A stretch of 64,000 nt of DNA from Campylobacter porcelli. GTDB lineage: Bacteria > Campylobacterota > Campylobacteria > Campylobacterales > Campylobacteraceae. The position numbers were made by a program, and so were the translations under genes. The stretch lies in the NCBI RefSeq assembly GCF_002139855.1, contig NZ_CP018789.1, positions 1,364,001 to 1,428,000 on the forward strand, given 5' to 3'. The notes below the pieces were generated by a model. The model was not told where the DNA came from. It made no database searches and saw nothing but the letters and a program-made list of their open reading frames with translations. Positions 16,521 through 26,978 of this stretch are shown here, one piece after another. Within the stretch, counting starts at the first letter, position 1. Each line of letters starts with the position of its first letter.

Positions 16521-16946
16521 CTACCACTGGATAAAAGTTTTGGCTTTTTTAATATCATTAAAATTTAAACTCAAGCTCCTTTCATCGCTACTAAGTGCTA
16601 TATCATCGCCATTTACGCTAGTTATTTTACCAATAATTTGACTTTTATCATTTAAAGTTATCTTTGCCATCTCGCCAATGCTTTTAGCAAAGTGATCTAT
16701 TTTACTAAGTTTTCTCTCAAGCCCTGGGCTAGAAACTTCTAAAACCCAATCCCAACTAACTGGCGGCATAACATCATAAATAGGCGATAAAAGCTTACTA
16801 ACTACTTCGCAATCATCTAAGCTTACTCCACCGCTTTTAGTTATATAAACTCTATAAATTTGACGCCCATTTTCGTTTGCTATCTCTGTATCATATAGGG
16901 ATACACCACAACCTTGTAATAACTTTTCTAACTCTTCTAAATTCAC
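16521..16946 (-). CDS. rimP: Ribosome maturation factor RimP
   Basis: RimP assists 30S subunit assembly. The 141-residue protein has the N-terminal alpha/beta domain, with GGVSLDDCEVVSKLLSPI and the family signature LEVSSPGLERKLSK, and a C-terminal SH3-like part. It overlaps rbfA by 4 bases and ends just before ribD. Membership in the infB-rbfA-rimP cluster supports the call. Confidence 0.94.
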   Translation of the reverse strand: MNLEELEKLLQGCGVSLYDTEIANENGRQIYRVYITKSGGVSLDDCEVVSKLLSPIYDVMPPVSWDWVLEVSSPGLERKLSKIDHFAKSIGEMAKITLNDKSQIIGKITSVNGDDIALSSDERSLSLNFNDIKKAKTFIQW

Positions 16947-17311
16947 TTCTTGCCCTTTTGTAACTCATCTGCAACCTTAGCAAATAAGGCATCTATATGG
17001 TTTTGGTATTTTAATCTATCATCAAATATAAAATGTAAATTTGGAGCCCTATACCAGCCCTCAACTGCCATGCAGTGATTTTGTATATGGCGACTGACTT
17101 TTTTAAGATGAGAGAGGATATAGGCCTGCTCTTTCTCATCAAAACCCATCTTATCTAAATAGACAAAGGCATCATATCTGCCCTTTTTACACTCTACATC
17201 AGTTACGCAAAGCCCCTTTAAATACTCATCTTCAAGAGTGCTTAAGGCCTCTGGGATTAACTCTTTTAATATGCTTTGAGTGCGAAGTCTTTTTAGCTCA
17301 GCTGGATTCAT
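16943..17311 (-). CDS. rbfA: Ribosome-binding factor A
   Basis: RbfA is a KH-fold cold-shock factor for 16S rRNA 5'-end maturation. The 122-residue protein has the family's helical start ([20 protein letters not shown]) and the C-terminal motif [20 protein letters not shown]. It overlaps infB by 4 bases (ATGA) and rimP by 4 bases, consistent with tight translational coupling in this translation-factor operon. Confidence 0.94.
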   Translation of the reverse strand: MNPAELKRLRTQSILKELIPEALSTLEDEYLKGLCVTDVECKKGRYDAFVYLDKMGFDEKEQAYILSHLKKVSRHIQNHCMAVEGWYRAPNLHFIFDDRLKYQNHIDALFAKVADELQKGKK

Positions 17312-19821
17312 ATCTGAGCCCTATTTTCTACTTCTTTATAGCTTTCGATATAATCTCCCTGGCGCATATCATTATAACCCTCTATTCCTACACCGCACTC
17401 ATAGCCTTTAGCAACCTCTTTAGCATCATCTTTAAAGCGTTTTAGTGAGCTGATATTGCCTTCAAATACCACTACGCCATCACGAATAACACGAATTTTA
17501 GCACCTCTGCTTATAATGCCTTCAGTTACCATACAGCCAGCGATTTGACCGACTTTTGGAACATTAATAACTTGTCTAATGACTGCTTGACCTAAATCTT
17601 CTTCAGTGATAACTGGACTCATAAGACCACTTAATAGTGCTTTAACATCATCTAAAAGATTGTAGATTACATTATAGGTTTTGATCTCTACGCCTTTTTC
17701 TTTAGCTTTTTCTTTGATCTCTCCAGTTGGTCTGATATTAAATCCTAGTATAACGCAATTTTGACTAGCACTAGCTAGTGATATATCACTTTGAGTTATG
17801 CCGCCTACGCCTGAGTGTATGATATTAACCTTAATCTCATCATTTCTAAGCTTCTCAAGACTTGCTTTAATGGCCTCAAGTGAGCCTTGGACATCGGCTT
17901 TGATTATCACAGGTAGGTTTTTTAACTCCCCTTCTGCGATCTTAGCACTTAATTCATCGATTGTAACCTTTGTAGATTTGCTTAGCTCTTTTTGGCGTAG
18001 ATACTCATATTTTTTCTGTGCGTATTCTCGTGCTTCTTTATCGCTTTTTACGCTAATTAGCGTCTCTCCAGCCTCAGGCACTTCGCTTAAACCTATAAGC
18101 ACCCCACACTCTCCAGGCTTAATAGCCTTTAAGCTTCTACCCTTATCATCACTTAAAGCTCTTACTTTGCCATATGCCACGCCAGCTACGATAGTATCGC
18201 CTACTTTTAATGTGCCGTTTTCAACAATCACAGTAGCTACTGGACCTCGACCCTTTTGTAATGAACTCTCGATAATTGTAGCTTTGGCCTCTCTATTTGG
18301 GTTTGCTTTTAGCTCTAAAATTTCAGCCTGTAAAAGCACTATCTCAAGCAAATCCTCTATACCCATACCAGTCTTTGCTGAAACTGGGACAAACTCATGA
18401 CTACCACCCCACTCTGTAGGCATAATCTCAAGCTCAGCAAGTCCAGTTTTTACTAAATCAGGATTAGCACTCTCTTTATCCATTTTATTTATAGCAATGA
18501 TAATTGGCACGCCAGCAGCTTTAGCGTGAGCTATAGCCTCTTTGGTTTGTGGTTTTACACCATCATCAGCGGCAACTACGATAATAACAATATCAGTAAC
18601 ACTAGCACCCCTAGCACGCATAGCCGTAAATGCCTCATGCCCTGGAGTATCTATAAAGGTTATATTTTTGCCATTTTTTTCCACCATATAAGCACCAACA
18701 TGCTGAGTGATGCCACCAGCTTCTTCACTTGCTACTCTGGAATTTTGGATATAATCAAGCAAACTTGTCTTACCATGATCGACATGCCCCATAATAGTAA
18801 CCACAGGCGCCCTAGGCTCAAAATGCGTATCATCGCCATCTTCATAGGCTTTGACATAGTCAAATTCCCCTTGAGTATCTACGATATTAATCTCAATATC
18901 AAACTCAGCACCCAAAATCTCAATCTCATCTTCTTCTAAAAAATCATTTTTAGTAGTCATTTTACCAAGCATAAATAGCTTACTGATAATCTCGCTTGGG
19001 GATTTTTTAATCTTATCAGCAAATTCATATACCCTAATCTCTTTTGGTATATCTACGCTTGTTACGCTCTCATTTTGGCTATCTTTTACCACTTTTTTAT
19101 GCTTTTTACGGCTACTTCTTTGAATTCCGCCTTCAAAATTAAATCCACTATTTTGCGATTGTTTATAGATATTTAATGGCTTTTTGGTAGTTGATTGTCT
19201 CTCTACTTCGATTGGTTTTAGAGTCAAATCAGGCAATACAACCACATTCTCATCATCAATTACAATATCATCACCAAATTCGCTAAGCCCCATTAAATCA
19301 AGCTTTGATGAGCTCTCTTTCTTGGTTGCTTGAAACTGCTTTTTATCTTTTTTCTTCTTTTTTAAGCTCTCATCGCTACTGCCAAACATAGATTCTAAAG
19401 TTTTATTATTAACTACTAAAGAGCTTGGTTTTTCATCTTTTGGTTGTGGTTGTTCATCTTTTTTCTTTTTGACAATCACTAGCCCTCTTCGTTTATTTAG
19501 ACTTGAATTTGCCAAAGTCTGCTCTTTTGGCTCTGGCTCTTTAGCTTTTATCTGCGGTTTAGAGATTTTAGCTGACTCATCTTGAGCTACAGATGCTGGT
19601 GCTTCTTCTTTTACTAGTTGCTTTGGAGAGGATTTTTTAGCTGGTTTTGTCTCTGGGGTTATGCCAGATTGGACATAATCATATAGCTTTGCAGCATCTT
19701 CTGGGCTTACAGCACTTGAGACCGTAGTCACTGCAAAGCCTAGCTCTTTTGCCTTCTCTAAAATTTTTTTAGATGATGAGCCTAGCTCTTTTGCTATTTC
19801 GTGAATTCTAATCTTTGCCAT
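17308..19821 (-). CDS. infB: Translation initiation factor IF-2
   Basis: IF-2 delivers initiator fMet-tRNA to the ribosome. The 837-residue protein starts with an IF2-N domain ([20 protein letters not shown]), has a long charged Lys/Glu/Pro-rich linker, and then the GTPase core. The core contains G1 [13 protein letters not shown]2 GGITQHVG, G3 DTPGHEAF, G4 NKMD and G5 SAKTG. The beta-barrel and C-terminal fMet-tRNA-binding domains follow. It overlaps ylxR upstream by 14 bases and rbfA downstream by 4. Confidence 0.97.
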   Translation of the reverse strand: MAKIRIHEIAKELGSSSKKILEKAKELGFAVTTVSSAVSPEDAAKLYDYVQSGITPETKPAKKSSPKQLVKEEAPASVAQDESAKISKPQIKAKEPEPKEQTLANSSLNKRRGLVIVKKKKDEQPQPKDEKPSSLVVNNKTLESMFGSSDESLKKKKKDKKQFQATKKESSSKLDLMGLSEFGDDIVIDDENVVVLPDLTLKPIEVERQSTTKKPLNIYKQSQNSGFNFEGGIQRSSRKKHKKVVKDSQNESVTSVDIPKEIRVYEFADKIKKSPSEIISKLFMLGKMTTKNDFLEEDEIEILGAEFDIEINIVDTQGEFDYVKAYEDGDDTHFEPRAPVVTIMGHVDHGKTSLLDYIQNSRVASEEAGGITQHVGAYMVEKNGKNITFIDTPGHEAFTAMRARGASVTDIVIIVVAADDGVKPQTKEAIAHAKAAGVPIIIAINKMDKESANPDLVKTGLAELEIMPTEWGGSHEFVPVSAKTGMGIEDLLEIVLLQAEILELKANPNREAKATIIESSLQKGRGPVATVIVENGTLKVGDTIVAGVAYGKVRALSDDKGRSLKAIKPGECGVLIGLSEVPEAGETLISVKSDKEAREYAQKKYEYLRQKELSKSTKVTIDELSAKIAEGELKNLPVIIKADVQGSLEAIKASLEKLRNDEIKVNIIHSGVGGITQSDISLASASQNCVILGFNIRPTGEIKEKAKEKGVEIKTYNVIYNLLDDVKALLSGLMSPVITEEDLGQAVIRQVINVPKVGQIAGCMVTEGIISRGAKIRVIRDGVVVFEGNISSLKRFKDDAKEVAKGYECGVGIEGYNDMRQGDYIESYKEVENRAQI

Positions 19822-20050
19822 TGACTATTATCTCCTTTAAATTTATACTATTTTTGCCAAATTTTGCAAGTGGTTTTTTTAGATCTTTTGGATCTTTATT
19901 AATGCAATTTATGCAAATATAAAATGATCTAGCACTGCCTAAATTTCTTACTATTTCGCCATTTAATGATCGGAATTTATAAAGCTCTTTTTGATGAAAT
20001 CTACCCTTACAAACCACACACATTCTAATAGGTTTATGAAATTTTCTCAC
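19808..20050 (-). CDS. ylxR: YlxR-family (DUF448) small protein
   Basis: This 80-residue basic protein has the family start [19 protein letters not shown] with a CxxC pair, and a second pair in [12 protein letters not shown]. YlxR proteins are usually encoded between nusA and infB and are thought to bind nucleic acid. Here it is directly before infB, with a 14-base overlap. Its function in Campylobacter is not established. Confidence 0.88.
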   Translation of the reverse strand: MRKFHKPIRMCVVCKGRFHQKELYKFRSLNGEIVRNLGSARSFYICINCINKDPKDLKKPLAKFGKNSINLKEIIVNGKD

Positions 20051-20075
20051 TATTATATCTTAGTTTTCTTTATTT

Positions 20076-20960
20076 TTAGCTTTTTATGCTAAATCCATCA
20101 TTATCAATATCCAAAATTTTTACCTTAAATTTTGGAAACTCTTTTTCTAAAATTTCAGCTAAATTTTTGGCTCTATCTTGATAAGTTAAATTTAGAAAGC
20201 TTGAGCCACTCCCTGAGAGTGTGCTCATCAAGGCACCATTAGCATAGGCAATCTCTCTAACCCTAAAAAGCTCTGGCAAAGCACTCATTCTACGCTCTTC
20301 GTGCATCATATCAATACTAGCTACACGCAAATTATCATAATCTTTTTTAATAAAACAGCTACTTAGATACGCTGCGTGGCTAAGATTGCTTACGCATTCG
20401 CTCATTGTGTAGTTTAAAGGTAATTTGCCACGACTTTGCTTGGTATTCATCGGCTCATCTGGTATCACCACCACAGCTTTTAAATTTGGATCTATATCGC
20501 ACTTTTGGGTATAGACTGATGAGTTACTTACAATATTAGCAGTAAATCCACCCCAAACAGCTGGTGATATATTATCAGGGTGATTTTCATACTTTAATGC
20601 CCTATCTAAGATCACGCTACGATCTACCTTAAATCCAGCCATATGATACGCCGCAGCAATAGCACCTACAATTACCGAGCTAGAGCTACCAAGCCCCCTT
20701 GAAAATGGAATATTATTAACAAAATTAAATTTATAATTCAAATTTTTCCCATTTAATAAGGCTATTGTCTCATTAAAAATATTTACAAATGTATTATTTT
20801 TCTTTAAGGCAATCTTATCGCTTCCTTCGCCTATTATGTTAATAGAGCTGATCTTTTGCTCTGTGATACTAACTTCATTATAAAGCTTCAGTGCCAAACC
20901 CAAAGAGTCAAATCCAGGGCCTAAATTCGCACTAGTAGCAGGCGTAAATATCCTCATCAT
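20076..20960 (-). CDS. thrB: Homoserine kinase
   Basis: ThrB phosphorylates homoserine in threonine synthesis. The 294-residue GHMP kinase has motif 1 (PATSANLGPGFDSLGLALK), the ATP-binding motif PFSRGLGSSSSVIVGAI (about 87-103) and motif 3 (LMSTLSGSGSSFL). Two adjacent ATG codons are possible starts. It lies between tsaB and ylxR in the operon, 6 bases from tsaB. Confidence 0.94.
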   Translation of the reverse strand: MMRIFTPATSANLGPGFDSLGLALKLYNEVSITEQKISSINIIGEGSDKIALKKNNTFVNIFNETIALLNGKNLNYKFNFVNNIPFSRGLGSSSSVIVGAIAAAYHMAGFKVDRSVILDRALKYENHPDNISPAVWGGFTANIVSNSSVYTQKCDIDPNLKAVVVIPDEPMNTKQSRGKLPLNYTMSECVSNLSHAAYLSSCFIKKDYDNLRVASIDMMHEERRMSALPELFRVREIAYANGALMSTLSGSGSSFLNLTYQDRAKNLAEILEKEFPKFKVKILDIDNDGFSIKS

Positions 20961-20966
20961 AATCTC

Positions 20967-21395
20967 CTAAACCGCATCTATAACATAATTTGGCAACGCA
21001 TCAACAATCAAATCAAATCCATCTAAATTTGATGGTAGCTCAAGCTCACAATGCTCGATTTTCTCTAAATTTATCTTACCATCTTTAAGCACAAAGCTCA
21101 TATTTTTATTGGCTCTAATTGGCTTAAAGCCATTTAAGCTAAATCCATCAATACCATAAAATTTGATATTACGAACTACGCAAAACACGCAAAGAGTAAG
21201 GTAAGCAACCTTTAATCCCATAAAGCTTCCAGGGCCATTAGCATAGATAATCCTATCAATCTCATACCTACTATCTAAATCGCTTATAATCTGCCCTAAA
21301 GCCTCACTCGCCTTATCATCGCTGATTATCTTCTCAATCAAATTTCCTTCAAAATATACACCAATAACTAATGGCGAACTAAGGCAAATTACCAA
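20967..21395 (-). CDS. tsaB: TsaB-like subunit of the tRNA t6A synthesis complex
   Basis: TsaB partners TsaD (gene at about 48.5 kb) in making threonylcarbamoyladenosine at A37 of tRNA. The 142-residue protein keeps the N-terminal actin-like lobe with the TsaB signature YANGPGSFMGLKVAY. It is much shorter than the E. coli protein (about 230), having lost most of the second lobe. The start appears to be a TTG at 21395 with a weak ribosome binding site. Its position between lpxC and thrB is conserved in Campylobacter, from memory. Confidence 0.82.
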   Translation of the reverse strand: MVICLSSPLVIGVYFEGNLIEKIISDDKASEALGQIISDLDSRYEIDRIIYANGPGSFMGLKVAYLTLCVFCVVRNIKFYGIDGFSLNGFKPIRANKNMSFVLKDGKINLEKIEHCELELPSNLDGFDLIVDALPNYVIDAV

Positions 21396-21409
21396 TATAT
21401 CAATCTTTT

Positions 21410-22294
21410 TTATGCAAATGCCTTTTCATACTCTTTTTGCGCCTCTTGGCTTAGAGTTACTATCTCATAATTTCTCTCATCGCTTAAGAGTGCTAAAGTT
21501 AGCTTGTGATTTAGATCATGGCTTCCAGCATACGCCTCATAATCCCCAACCATAGGCGATCCAAGCAGACTAATATCCCCAATCGCATCTAAAATTTTGT
21601 GGCGGACAAACTCATCATCAAATCTCAATCCTTCAGGATTTAAAATCTTAGCACCATCGATCACTACTGCATTATCAAGGCTACCACCAAGAGCTAATCC
21701 CATTGAATTTAGCTTTTGGACATCTTTTAAAAAGCCAAATGTCCTAGCCCTTGCAATTTGATTTATAAAATTCTCCTTGCTAAACTCAAAAGTGTAGCTT
21801 TGTAAGCCAATTACTGGATTTTCGAATTTAATCGTATAGCGAAATTTAGGATTACTCGATGGGGCAAGCTTGACATATTTATCCCCTTCTCTTACCTCCA
21901 CTTCACGCTTTACGACTATTACTTTTTTATCAGCTTCAAGCTCGACTACTCCGGCCTCATCAAGCATCATACAAAAGCTAATAGCACTACCATCCATAAC
22001 TGGCACTTCATTAGCATCAAGGGTGATTCTAATATTATCAATTCCATAGCTATTTATCGCACTCATTAAGTGCTCTATAGTAGATACTGTAGCTTTATCA
22101 TTGCCAATTACCGTTGCCATCTGCGTATTTAGCACACTACTTGGCTCAGCCTTAAAACTCGTTGCCTTATCACTTCTATAAAAAACAACACCACTATCAG
22201 CTTCTAAAGGCTCCAAAATTAGTTTAATTGGCTCACCTTTATGAAGTCCTATACCGACCCCTTCTACTCTTTTTCCTATAGTTCTTTGTTTCAC
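21410..22294 (-). CDS. lpxC: UDP-3-O-acyl-N-acetylglucosamine deacetylase
   Basis: LpxC is the committed zinc deacetylase of lipid A synthesis. The 294-residue protein has KRVEGVGIGLHKGEPI at the N-terminus, the zinc-ligand His in TIEHLMSA, EVPVMDGSA, and the C-terminal zinc site in FVRHKILDAIGDISLLGSP. All expected catalytic elements are present and the length is normal. It is followed by tsaB after 14 bases. Confidence 0.96.
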   Translation of the reverse strand: MKQRTIGKRVEGVGIGLHKGEPIKLILEPLEADSGVVFYRSDKATSFKAEPSSVLNTQMATVIGNDKATVSTIEHLMSAINSYGIDNIRITLDANEVPVMDGSAISFCMMLDEAGVVELEADKKVIVVKREVEVREGDKYVKLAPSSNPKFRYTIKFENPVIGLQSYTFEFSKENFINQIARARTFGFLKDVQKLNSMGLALGGSLDNAVVIDGAKILNPEGLRFDDEFVRHKILDAIGDISLLGSPMVGDYEAYAGSHDLNHKLTLALLSDERNYEIVTLSQEAQKEYEKAFA

Positions 22295-22312
22295 GATATT
22301 CCTTAAATTTAA

Positions 22313-23662
22313 TTAACCTTTTATCGCTTTTTTGGCTGAATTTAATACATCATATATATTATCTTTCATCCACTTTTTATCCATCCACTCCTCAGGTCTT
22401 ACCTCAATACCTTGGACTAAAACCCCAAAATGCAAGTGATCGCCTAAGGCTAGACCGGTTGTTCCGGTTTTGCCTATTATATGCTTTGGACCGATATGCT
22501 CTCCAGCTTTTACTGATGTTTCATTACAATGGCCATAAAGCGTATAAAGTCCAAATCCATGATATAAAATTATATTCTCTCCATATATTCCATTTAAATC
22601 ATTAAAAGCCACAAATGCAGGGTTATTAGTAGTCATCACAGCCATAGCCGTGCTAGCTAGATCAAGCCCCATATGCCAGCTTTGGCTTACTTCTTGATTA
22701 TCATAAATAAAAAATCTATGATCGCCAAAGCTCGCTACAGCAGCACCATTTCTAAGCGGATAAAATGGCTCTATATAAAAGCTATCTATCATCTCTTCAG
22801 GCACAGTAGAAGTAACCTTGCGGATAATATCCTCATTTGAGGCTCTTAGCGTTTCATTGACAAATTTAAATTTTGCTAATCTATCAAGCTGGGAGTAATT
22901 TTTTGCATATTGACTAGCTAACTCATCTATCTTGCCATCTAAAAATTTATCACTTAAAGTAATTCTTGACTCTTTATATTTGCGATCTTGTAGGTAAAAT
23001 CCGATATTTGATACAGCTTTATTTCCAGCTTTATCTATAGCTACAATCCTAGCTTTAAAATTTGGATTTTGTATATCCCACGCTACAAGCGACGCCCAAT
23101 ATCCATCTTTTACAAATTTGGTTGGTTTAAAAATATACCCATCGCTCTCTATATATAAATTTTGTAAATTTTCATCAGTAGCCTTAAAAACTACAACGGC
23201 TGAGCCGCCTTTAGTAATCTTATATGATTGATTTATTATTTGAATTTGTGGATTTTTATTATCAATTATTAAATCCACGCTCTTTGAGGCTACATTTGCA
23301 CCAAATAGACTAAAATCCCTAGCCTCAATGGTGAGCTTATAGCTTTTATCTCTTTGTAAAATCATACCCTTTGGTAGCTCTAAACTCAGCTCCAAGCTAC
23401 TTTTTGGCTCATCAATTTTTTTATCTAAAATCACAATAGATGTATTAGAATCTGATATTATAGCCTTAATTGATTGTAAAGATGAGTTGTCTGATATGTT
23501 TAGATCAATTGGACTTTTTTGATTCCAGTAAATTTCATCGCTTATAGATATGGTTGGTGCTTGATTATCCATAGAATCGGAGTTAAACAGACCTATAACG
23601 CCAAATATCAATCCGATAAAAATGATAGTAAATATAAAAGTTTTAATCTTTGAGTCTCTCAC
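22313..23662 (-). CDS. Membrane-anchored M23 (LytM) peptidoglycan peptidase
   Basis: This 449-residue protein has one N-terminal transmembrane helix (about residues 8-27), a periplasmic beta-rich region and a C-terminal M23 domain. The zinc and catalytic residues are in SWHMGLDLAS, LYGHCNETS and GDHLHFGVLV, so it should be active as an endopeptidase cutting peptide cross-links. In Campylobacter and Helicobacter such enzymes shape the helical cell. The exact Csd/Pgp-type orthology cannot be settled here. The gene precedes lpxC by 18 bases. Confidence 0.88.
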   Translation of the reverse strand: MRDSKIKTFIFTIIFIGLIFGVIGLFNSDSMDNQAPTISISDEIYWNQKSPIDLNISDNSSLQSIKAIISDSNTSIVILDKKIDEPKSSLELSLELPKGMILQRDKSYKLTIEARDFSLFGANVASKSVDLIIDNKNPQIQIINQSYKITKGGSAVVVFKATDENLQNLYIESDGYIFKPTKFVKDGYWASLVAWDIQNPNFKARIVAIDKAGNKAVSNIGFYLQDRKYKESRITLSDKFLDGKIDELASQYAKNYSQLDRLAKFKFVNETLRASNEDIIRKVTSTVPEEMIDSFYIEPFYPLRNGAAVASFGDHRFFIYDNQEVSQSWHMGLDLASTAMAVMTTNNPAFVAFNDLNGIYGENIILYHGFGLYTLYGHCNETSVKAGEHIGPKHIIGKTGTTGLALGDHLHFGVLVQGIEVRPEEWMDKKWMKDNIYDVLNSAKKAIKG

Positions 23663-23725
23663 GCTTTATCCTTAAATTTAAATAAACGCTTGAATTCTAC
23701 CTAAAAAAATTCAATAAATGGTATT

Positions 23726-24556
23726 TTATAATATCTCTCTTAAGCCACTTGCGGTTTCCATCCACCCTTTTAGCTCATTCCACTTCTCATTTTTAATCAT
23801 ATTTTCACAAATTTCAAGCTCATTTTTAAAAGAGGTAATTGCACTCAAAAGATTATCTTTATTTTGTTTGAAAATATCGCTCCACATTTGTGGATTGGAT
23901 TTTGCTATCCTTGCCATACCGCTAAAACTCCCGCCAGCTAAAAGCAAGATATTTCGCTTATCCTCCTCTTTTAAGGTTGAATTTACCAAACTATAGCTAA
24001 TGACATGGGGAAGATGAGAGATTATGCCTACATGATGATCGTGGCTTTTTGAATCCATAAATACTATTTTCATTCCAGCATGGCTTAAGATCTCCACAGC
24101 TCTTTTAACATGAAATTCACTAGCATTTTTATCATCGCAAACCACGACCACAGCACCATTTAATAAGGTTTTAAAAGCTGATTTTGGCCCTGAGTTTTCA
24201 GTCCCTGCCATCGGATGAGCCGCTACAAAATTATTACGAATTTCAAGCGGACACGAGCGGAGAATCTCAGCCTTTGTAGATCCTAAATCTACAATTGTAG
24301 TGCTTGATGGTATATCTTTTAAATTTTGCATTACCTTGATAATTGCCTCAACTGGAATGGCTAAAAATATCATATCACAGCTCTTTTTCATACTCTCAAA
24401 GCTAATTATCTCATCTACTAATCCTAGATCTAAGGCGTCCTTTTCATTATCTTTATTTAGATCATAGCCACTTACTTTGGAGATTAACTTCATATCTTTT
24501 AAGGCTAGACCCAAAGAGCCACCAATAAGCCCAAGTCCAATAATACCCACATTCAT
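23726..24556 (-). CDS. tyrA: Prephenate dehydrogenase
   Basis: TyrA oxidises prephenate to 4-hydroxyphenylpyruvate for tyrosine synthesis. The 276-residue monofunctional protein begins with the NAD-binding GIIGLGLIGGSLGLAL. It has AAHPMAGTENSGPKSA and the conserved catalytic His region SHLPHVISYSLV. There is no fused chorismate mutase or ACT domain. The gene diverges from bamA. Confidence 0.94.
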   Translation of the reverse strand: MNVGIIGLGLIGGSLGLALKDMKLISKVSGYDLNKDNEKDALDLGLVDEIISFESMKKSCDMIFLAIPVEAIIKVMQNLKDIPSSTTIVDLGSTKAEILRSCPLEIRNNFVAAHPMAGTENSGPKSAFKTLLNGAVVVVCDDKNASEFHVKRAVEILSHAGMKIVFMDSKSHDHHVGIISHLPHVISYSLVNSTLKEEDKRNILLLAGGSFSGMARIAKSNPQMWSDIFKQNKDNLLSAITSFKNELEICENMIKNEKWNELKGWMETASGLREIL

Positions 24557-24582
24557 AATACTTCCTTGATTTTTAGCCCAGA

Positions 24583-24588
24583 ATTATA
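24583..24588 (-). promoter_or_regulatory. Putative -10 box of tyrA
   Basis: TATAAT on the minus strand (context GATATAATTC) lies about 27 bases before the tyrA ATG, in the intergenic region shared with divergent bamA. Confidence 0.55.
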
Positions 24589-24680
24589 TCAAATTTAGCC
24601 AAAAATACTACTTAATAATTCAAATGTTTATCAATTTATGATACTATTTTGGCGATAATTTTATAAATAGGTAAATTTAT

Positions 24681-26951
24681 ATGAAAAAAGCAATACTTTC
24701 AAGCTTTATTATAGCCACTTCGATAAATGCTATGCCAATCCAAAGTGTTAAATTTAATGGTCTTTTACACCTATCAGATGAGAGTGCCTCTGAGATTAGC
24801 GGACTTAAGGTTGGTAGTGAATTCAGCGATGAAATTGCCAATAGAGCTATTATAAATTTATACAAACAAGGTTATTTTCAAAATATATATATAGAAGAAA
24901 ATGATGGTAATGTCGTAGTAAATTTAACAGAAAAGCCAGTAATTGCAAAAATAGATATAAATGGCGTTGTTACAAATGACCAAAAGGCAATTGAGCAGAT
25001 CATTGATATTAAAAAAGGTCAAATGTATGATGAGTTTGCCCTAAACAATACTAAGATTAGAATTCGCCAATTCTATGAAGCTCGTGGGTATTTTGATACC
25101 GTAGTAACTACAGATATATCTCCAATTAATGAGAATGAAAACTCACTTCACATAACTCTAATAGTCAATCGTGGTGAGAATATTACCATTGAAAATGTCC
25201 ATTTAATCGGCTCTAATGCTTTAGATTACTCAGATATAGAACCAGTAGTAGCAAATAAAAGCCGTGAATTTATGGGCTGGATGTGGGGATTAAACGATGG
25301 TAAAGCAAAAATTTATGAGCTCCCAAGTGATAGCGAAAAAATCCAAGATGAGTATTCAAAGAAGGGCTATTTAGATGCGATCGTATCGGCACCTAGCCTA
25401 AATACCCATTTTGATAATTATAAGGCTGATCTCTCATATTATATTAGCGAGGGTGAAATTTATAAAACTGGTAATATCTCAATTAATGCTCCTGAATTTT
25501 TAGAGCTTGATACTGAAAATATAATTAGCGATTTTAAGCTGCAAAAAGGGGATATTTTAAATTCATCCAAGATGAAATTAGACGCTCAAAAGCTTGAAGA
25601 TTTAGTGGCAAATAAAGGTTTTGCTTATGCAAAAGTCTATCCAAGAACAAATAAAAATAGCGACTATACAGCAGATATAATCTATGAGGTGATTCCTGAA
25701 GAAAAGGTATATATAAGAGAGGTTGTAATCAGTGGAAATGACCGAACAGCAGATCGCATTATTAGGCGTGAATTATACCTAACTGAAGGAAATTTATATA
25801 ATAAAACTGACTTAATGGATTCTAAAAATGCACTTAAGCGAACTGGATATTTCGAAGATGTCCAAATAATAGAAAAAAGAGTAAGCAAAGATCAAATAGA
25901 TTTAGAAGTAGCAGTTAAAGAGACGAATACAGGTAGTATAGTTGGTGGTATAGGATATGGAAGTAGCGATGGGCTTTTATTAAATGCTGGAGTGAGCGAC
26001 TCAAATATCTTTGGGACTGGATATAAAGGTAGCATTATGGTAGATAAGAGTGATGATACCTTAAGCGGAAATATAAATTTAACCAATCCAAGAGTTAATG
26101 ACTCTTTATATAGCCTTGGTGGAGGGATATTTGCTAATGATTACAACTGGGATGAGTATGATGAGCGAAATTATGGTGCTAATATCGTAGCTGGTAGGCA
26201 AATTGGTAGATACATCAATGCATATATAAGCTATCAAATAGAGCGTAGCCAAATAGATGGACTAGATGAATTTTACAGAGATGCTGGATACAAAAATGGT
26301 ATAAATATAAAAAGTGCGATAACTCCAAGCATATCATTTAATAACACAGATGATTACTATATCCCAAGAAGTGGTATAATCGCTTCAACTAGCCTAGAGT
26401 ATGCTGGGCTTGGTGGAGATATGGAATTTTTTAAAAATAGAACTACATTTAACATATATCAAGGCTTGCAAGATTATATAAATATGGATCTTATCTTTAG
26501 ATATAAATCTGGATTTGGATATATATTTAATGATGATAGCTCCAAGCTTCCAATCAACGAAAAGCTATTTTTAGGTGGAATTAACTCTATTAGAGGCTAC
26601 GATAGCAGATCTGTTACTCCTAAGAAAAATATTTGTAATCCTAAATCAAATAGTGGCGGGATAATACCTGGTTGTAAAATCATAGAAACTGGCGGTAAAA
26701 TCAGCTTTAATAACTCATTTGAGCTAAGCTTTCCTATAATCAATCGCCTTAAAATGCGTGGGGTTTTATTTTATGATTATGGTATGATAGGTCACAGCGA
26801 TATAAATGAGATTAAGCGCTCTAGTGCAGGGGCTGGGATAGAGTGGATGACGCCTATTGGGCCGCTACAACTATTCTACGCTCAAGCTCTTGATGATAAA
26901 CAAGGAGATGATACTAGTAGCTTTGAATTTACAATCGGTAGGAGATTTTAG
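24681..26951 (+). CDS. bamA: Outer membrane protein assembly factor BamA
   Basis: BamA inserts beta-barrel proteins into the outer membrane. The 756-residue protein has a signal peptide (about residues 1-18, cut after NAMA-like sequence), five POTRA repeats to about residue 420, and a 16-strand Omp85 barrel. The barrel shows the loop-6 motif LGGINSIRGYDSRS, which carries the VRGF/Y-type signature, and ends in the aromatic terminal residue of FTIGRRF. The ATG has an upstream GATACTAT region that may be the promoter. Confidence 0.95.
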   Translation: MKKAILSSFIIATSINAMPIQSVKFNGLLHLSDESASEISGLKVGSEFSDEIANRAIINLYKQGYFQNIYIEENDGNVVVNLTEKPVIAKIDINGVVTNDQKAIEQIIDIKKGQMYDEFALNNTKIRIRQFYEARGYFDTVVTTDISPINENENSLHITLIVNRGENITIENVHLIGSNALDYSDIEPVVANKSREFMGWMWGLNDGKAKIYELPSDSEKIQDEYSKKGYLDAIVSAPSLNTHFDNYKADLSYYISEGEIYKTGNISINAPEFLELDTENIISDFKLQKGDILNSSKMKLDAQKLEDLVANKGFAYAKVYPRTNKNSDYTADIIYEVIPEEKVYIREVVISGNDRTADRIIRRELYLTEGNLYNKTDLMDSKNALKRTGYFEDVQIIEKRVSKDQIDLEVAVKETNTGSIVGGIGYGSSDGLLLNAGVSDSNIFGTGYKGSIMVDKSDDTLSGNINLTNPRVNDSLYSLGGGIFANDYNWDEYDERNYGANIVAGRQIGRYINAYISYQIERSQIDGLDEFYRDAGYKNGINIKSAITPSISFNNTDDYYIPRSGIIASTSLEYAGLGGDMEFFKNRTTFNIYQGLQDYINMDLIFRYKSGFGYIFNDDSSKLPINEKLFLGGINSIRGYDSRSVTPKKNICNPKSNSGGIIPGCKIIETGGKISFNNSFELSFPIINRLKMRGVLFYDYGMIGHSDINEIKRSSAGAGIEWMTPIGPLQLFYAQALDDKQGDDTSSFEFTIGRRF

Positions 26952-26977
26952 TTGAATTTGGCTCTAGCCAAATTCAA
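26952..26977. terminator. Bidirectional hairpin between bamA and ppx
   Basis: TTGAATTTGGCT and AGCCAAATTCAA are exact 12-base reverse complements separated by CT. The element fills the whole gap between the convergent stops of bamA and ppx and can serve both transcripts. Confidence 0.8.
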
Positions 26978-26978
26978 T

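Noticed and set aside
20967-21395. tsaB as a truncated pseudogene
   Set aside because: The short form appears normal in Campylobacter, the frame is intact and the gene is in its usual operon position.
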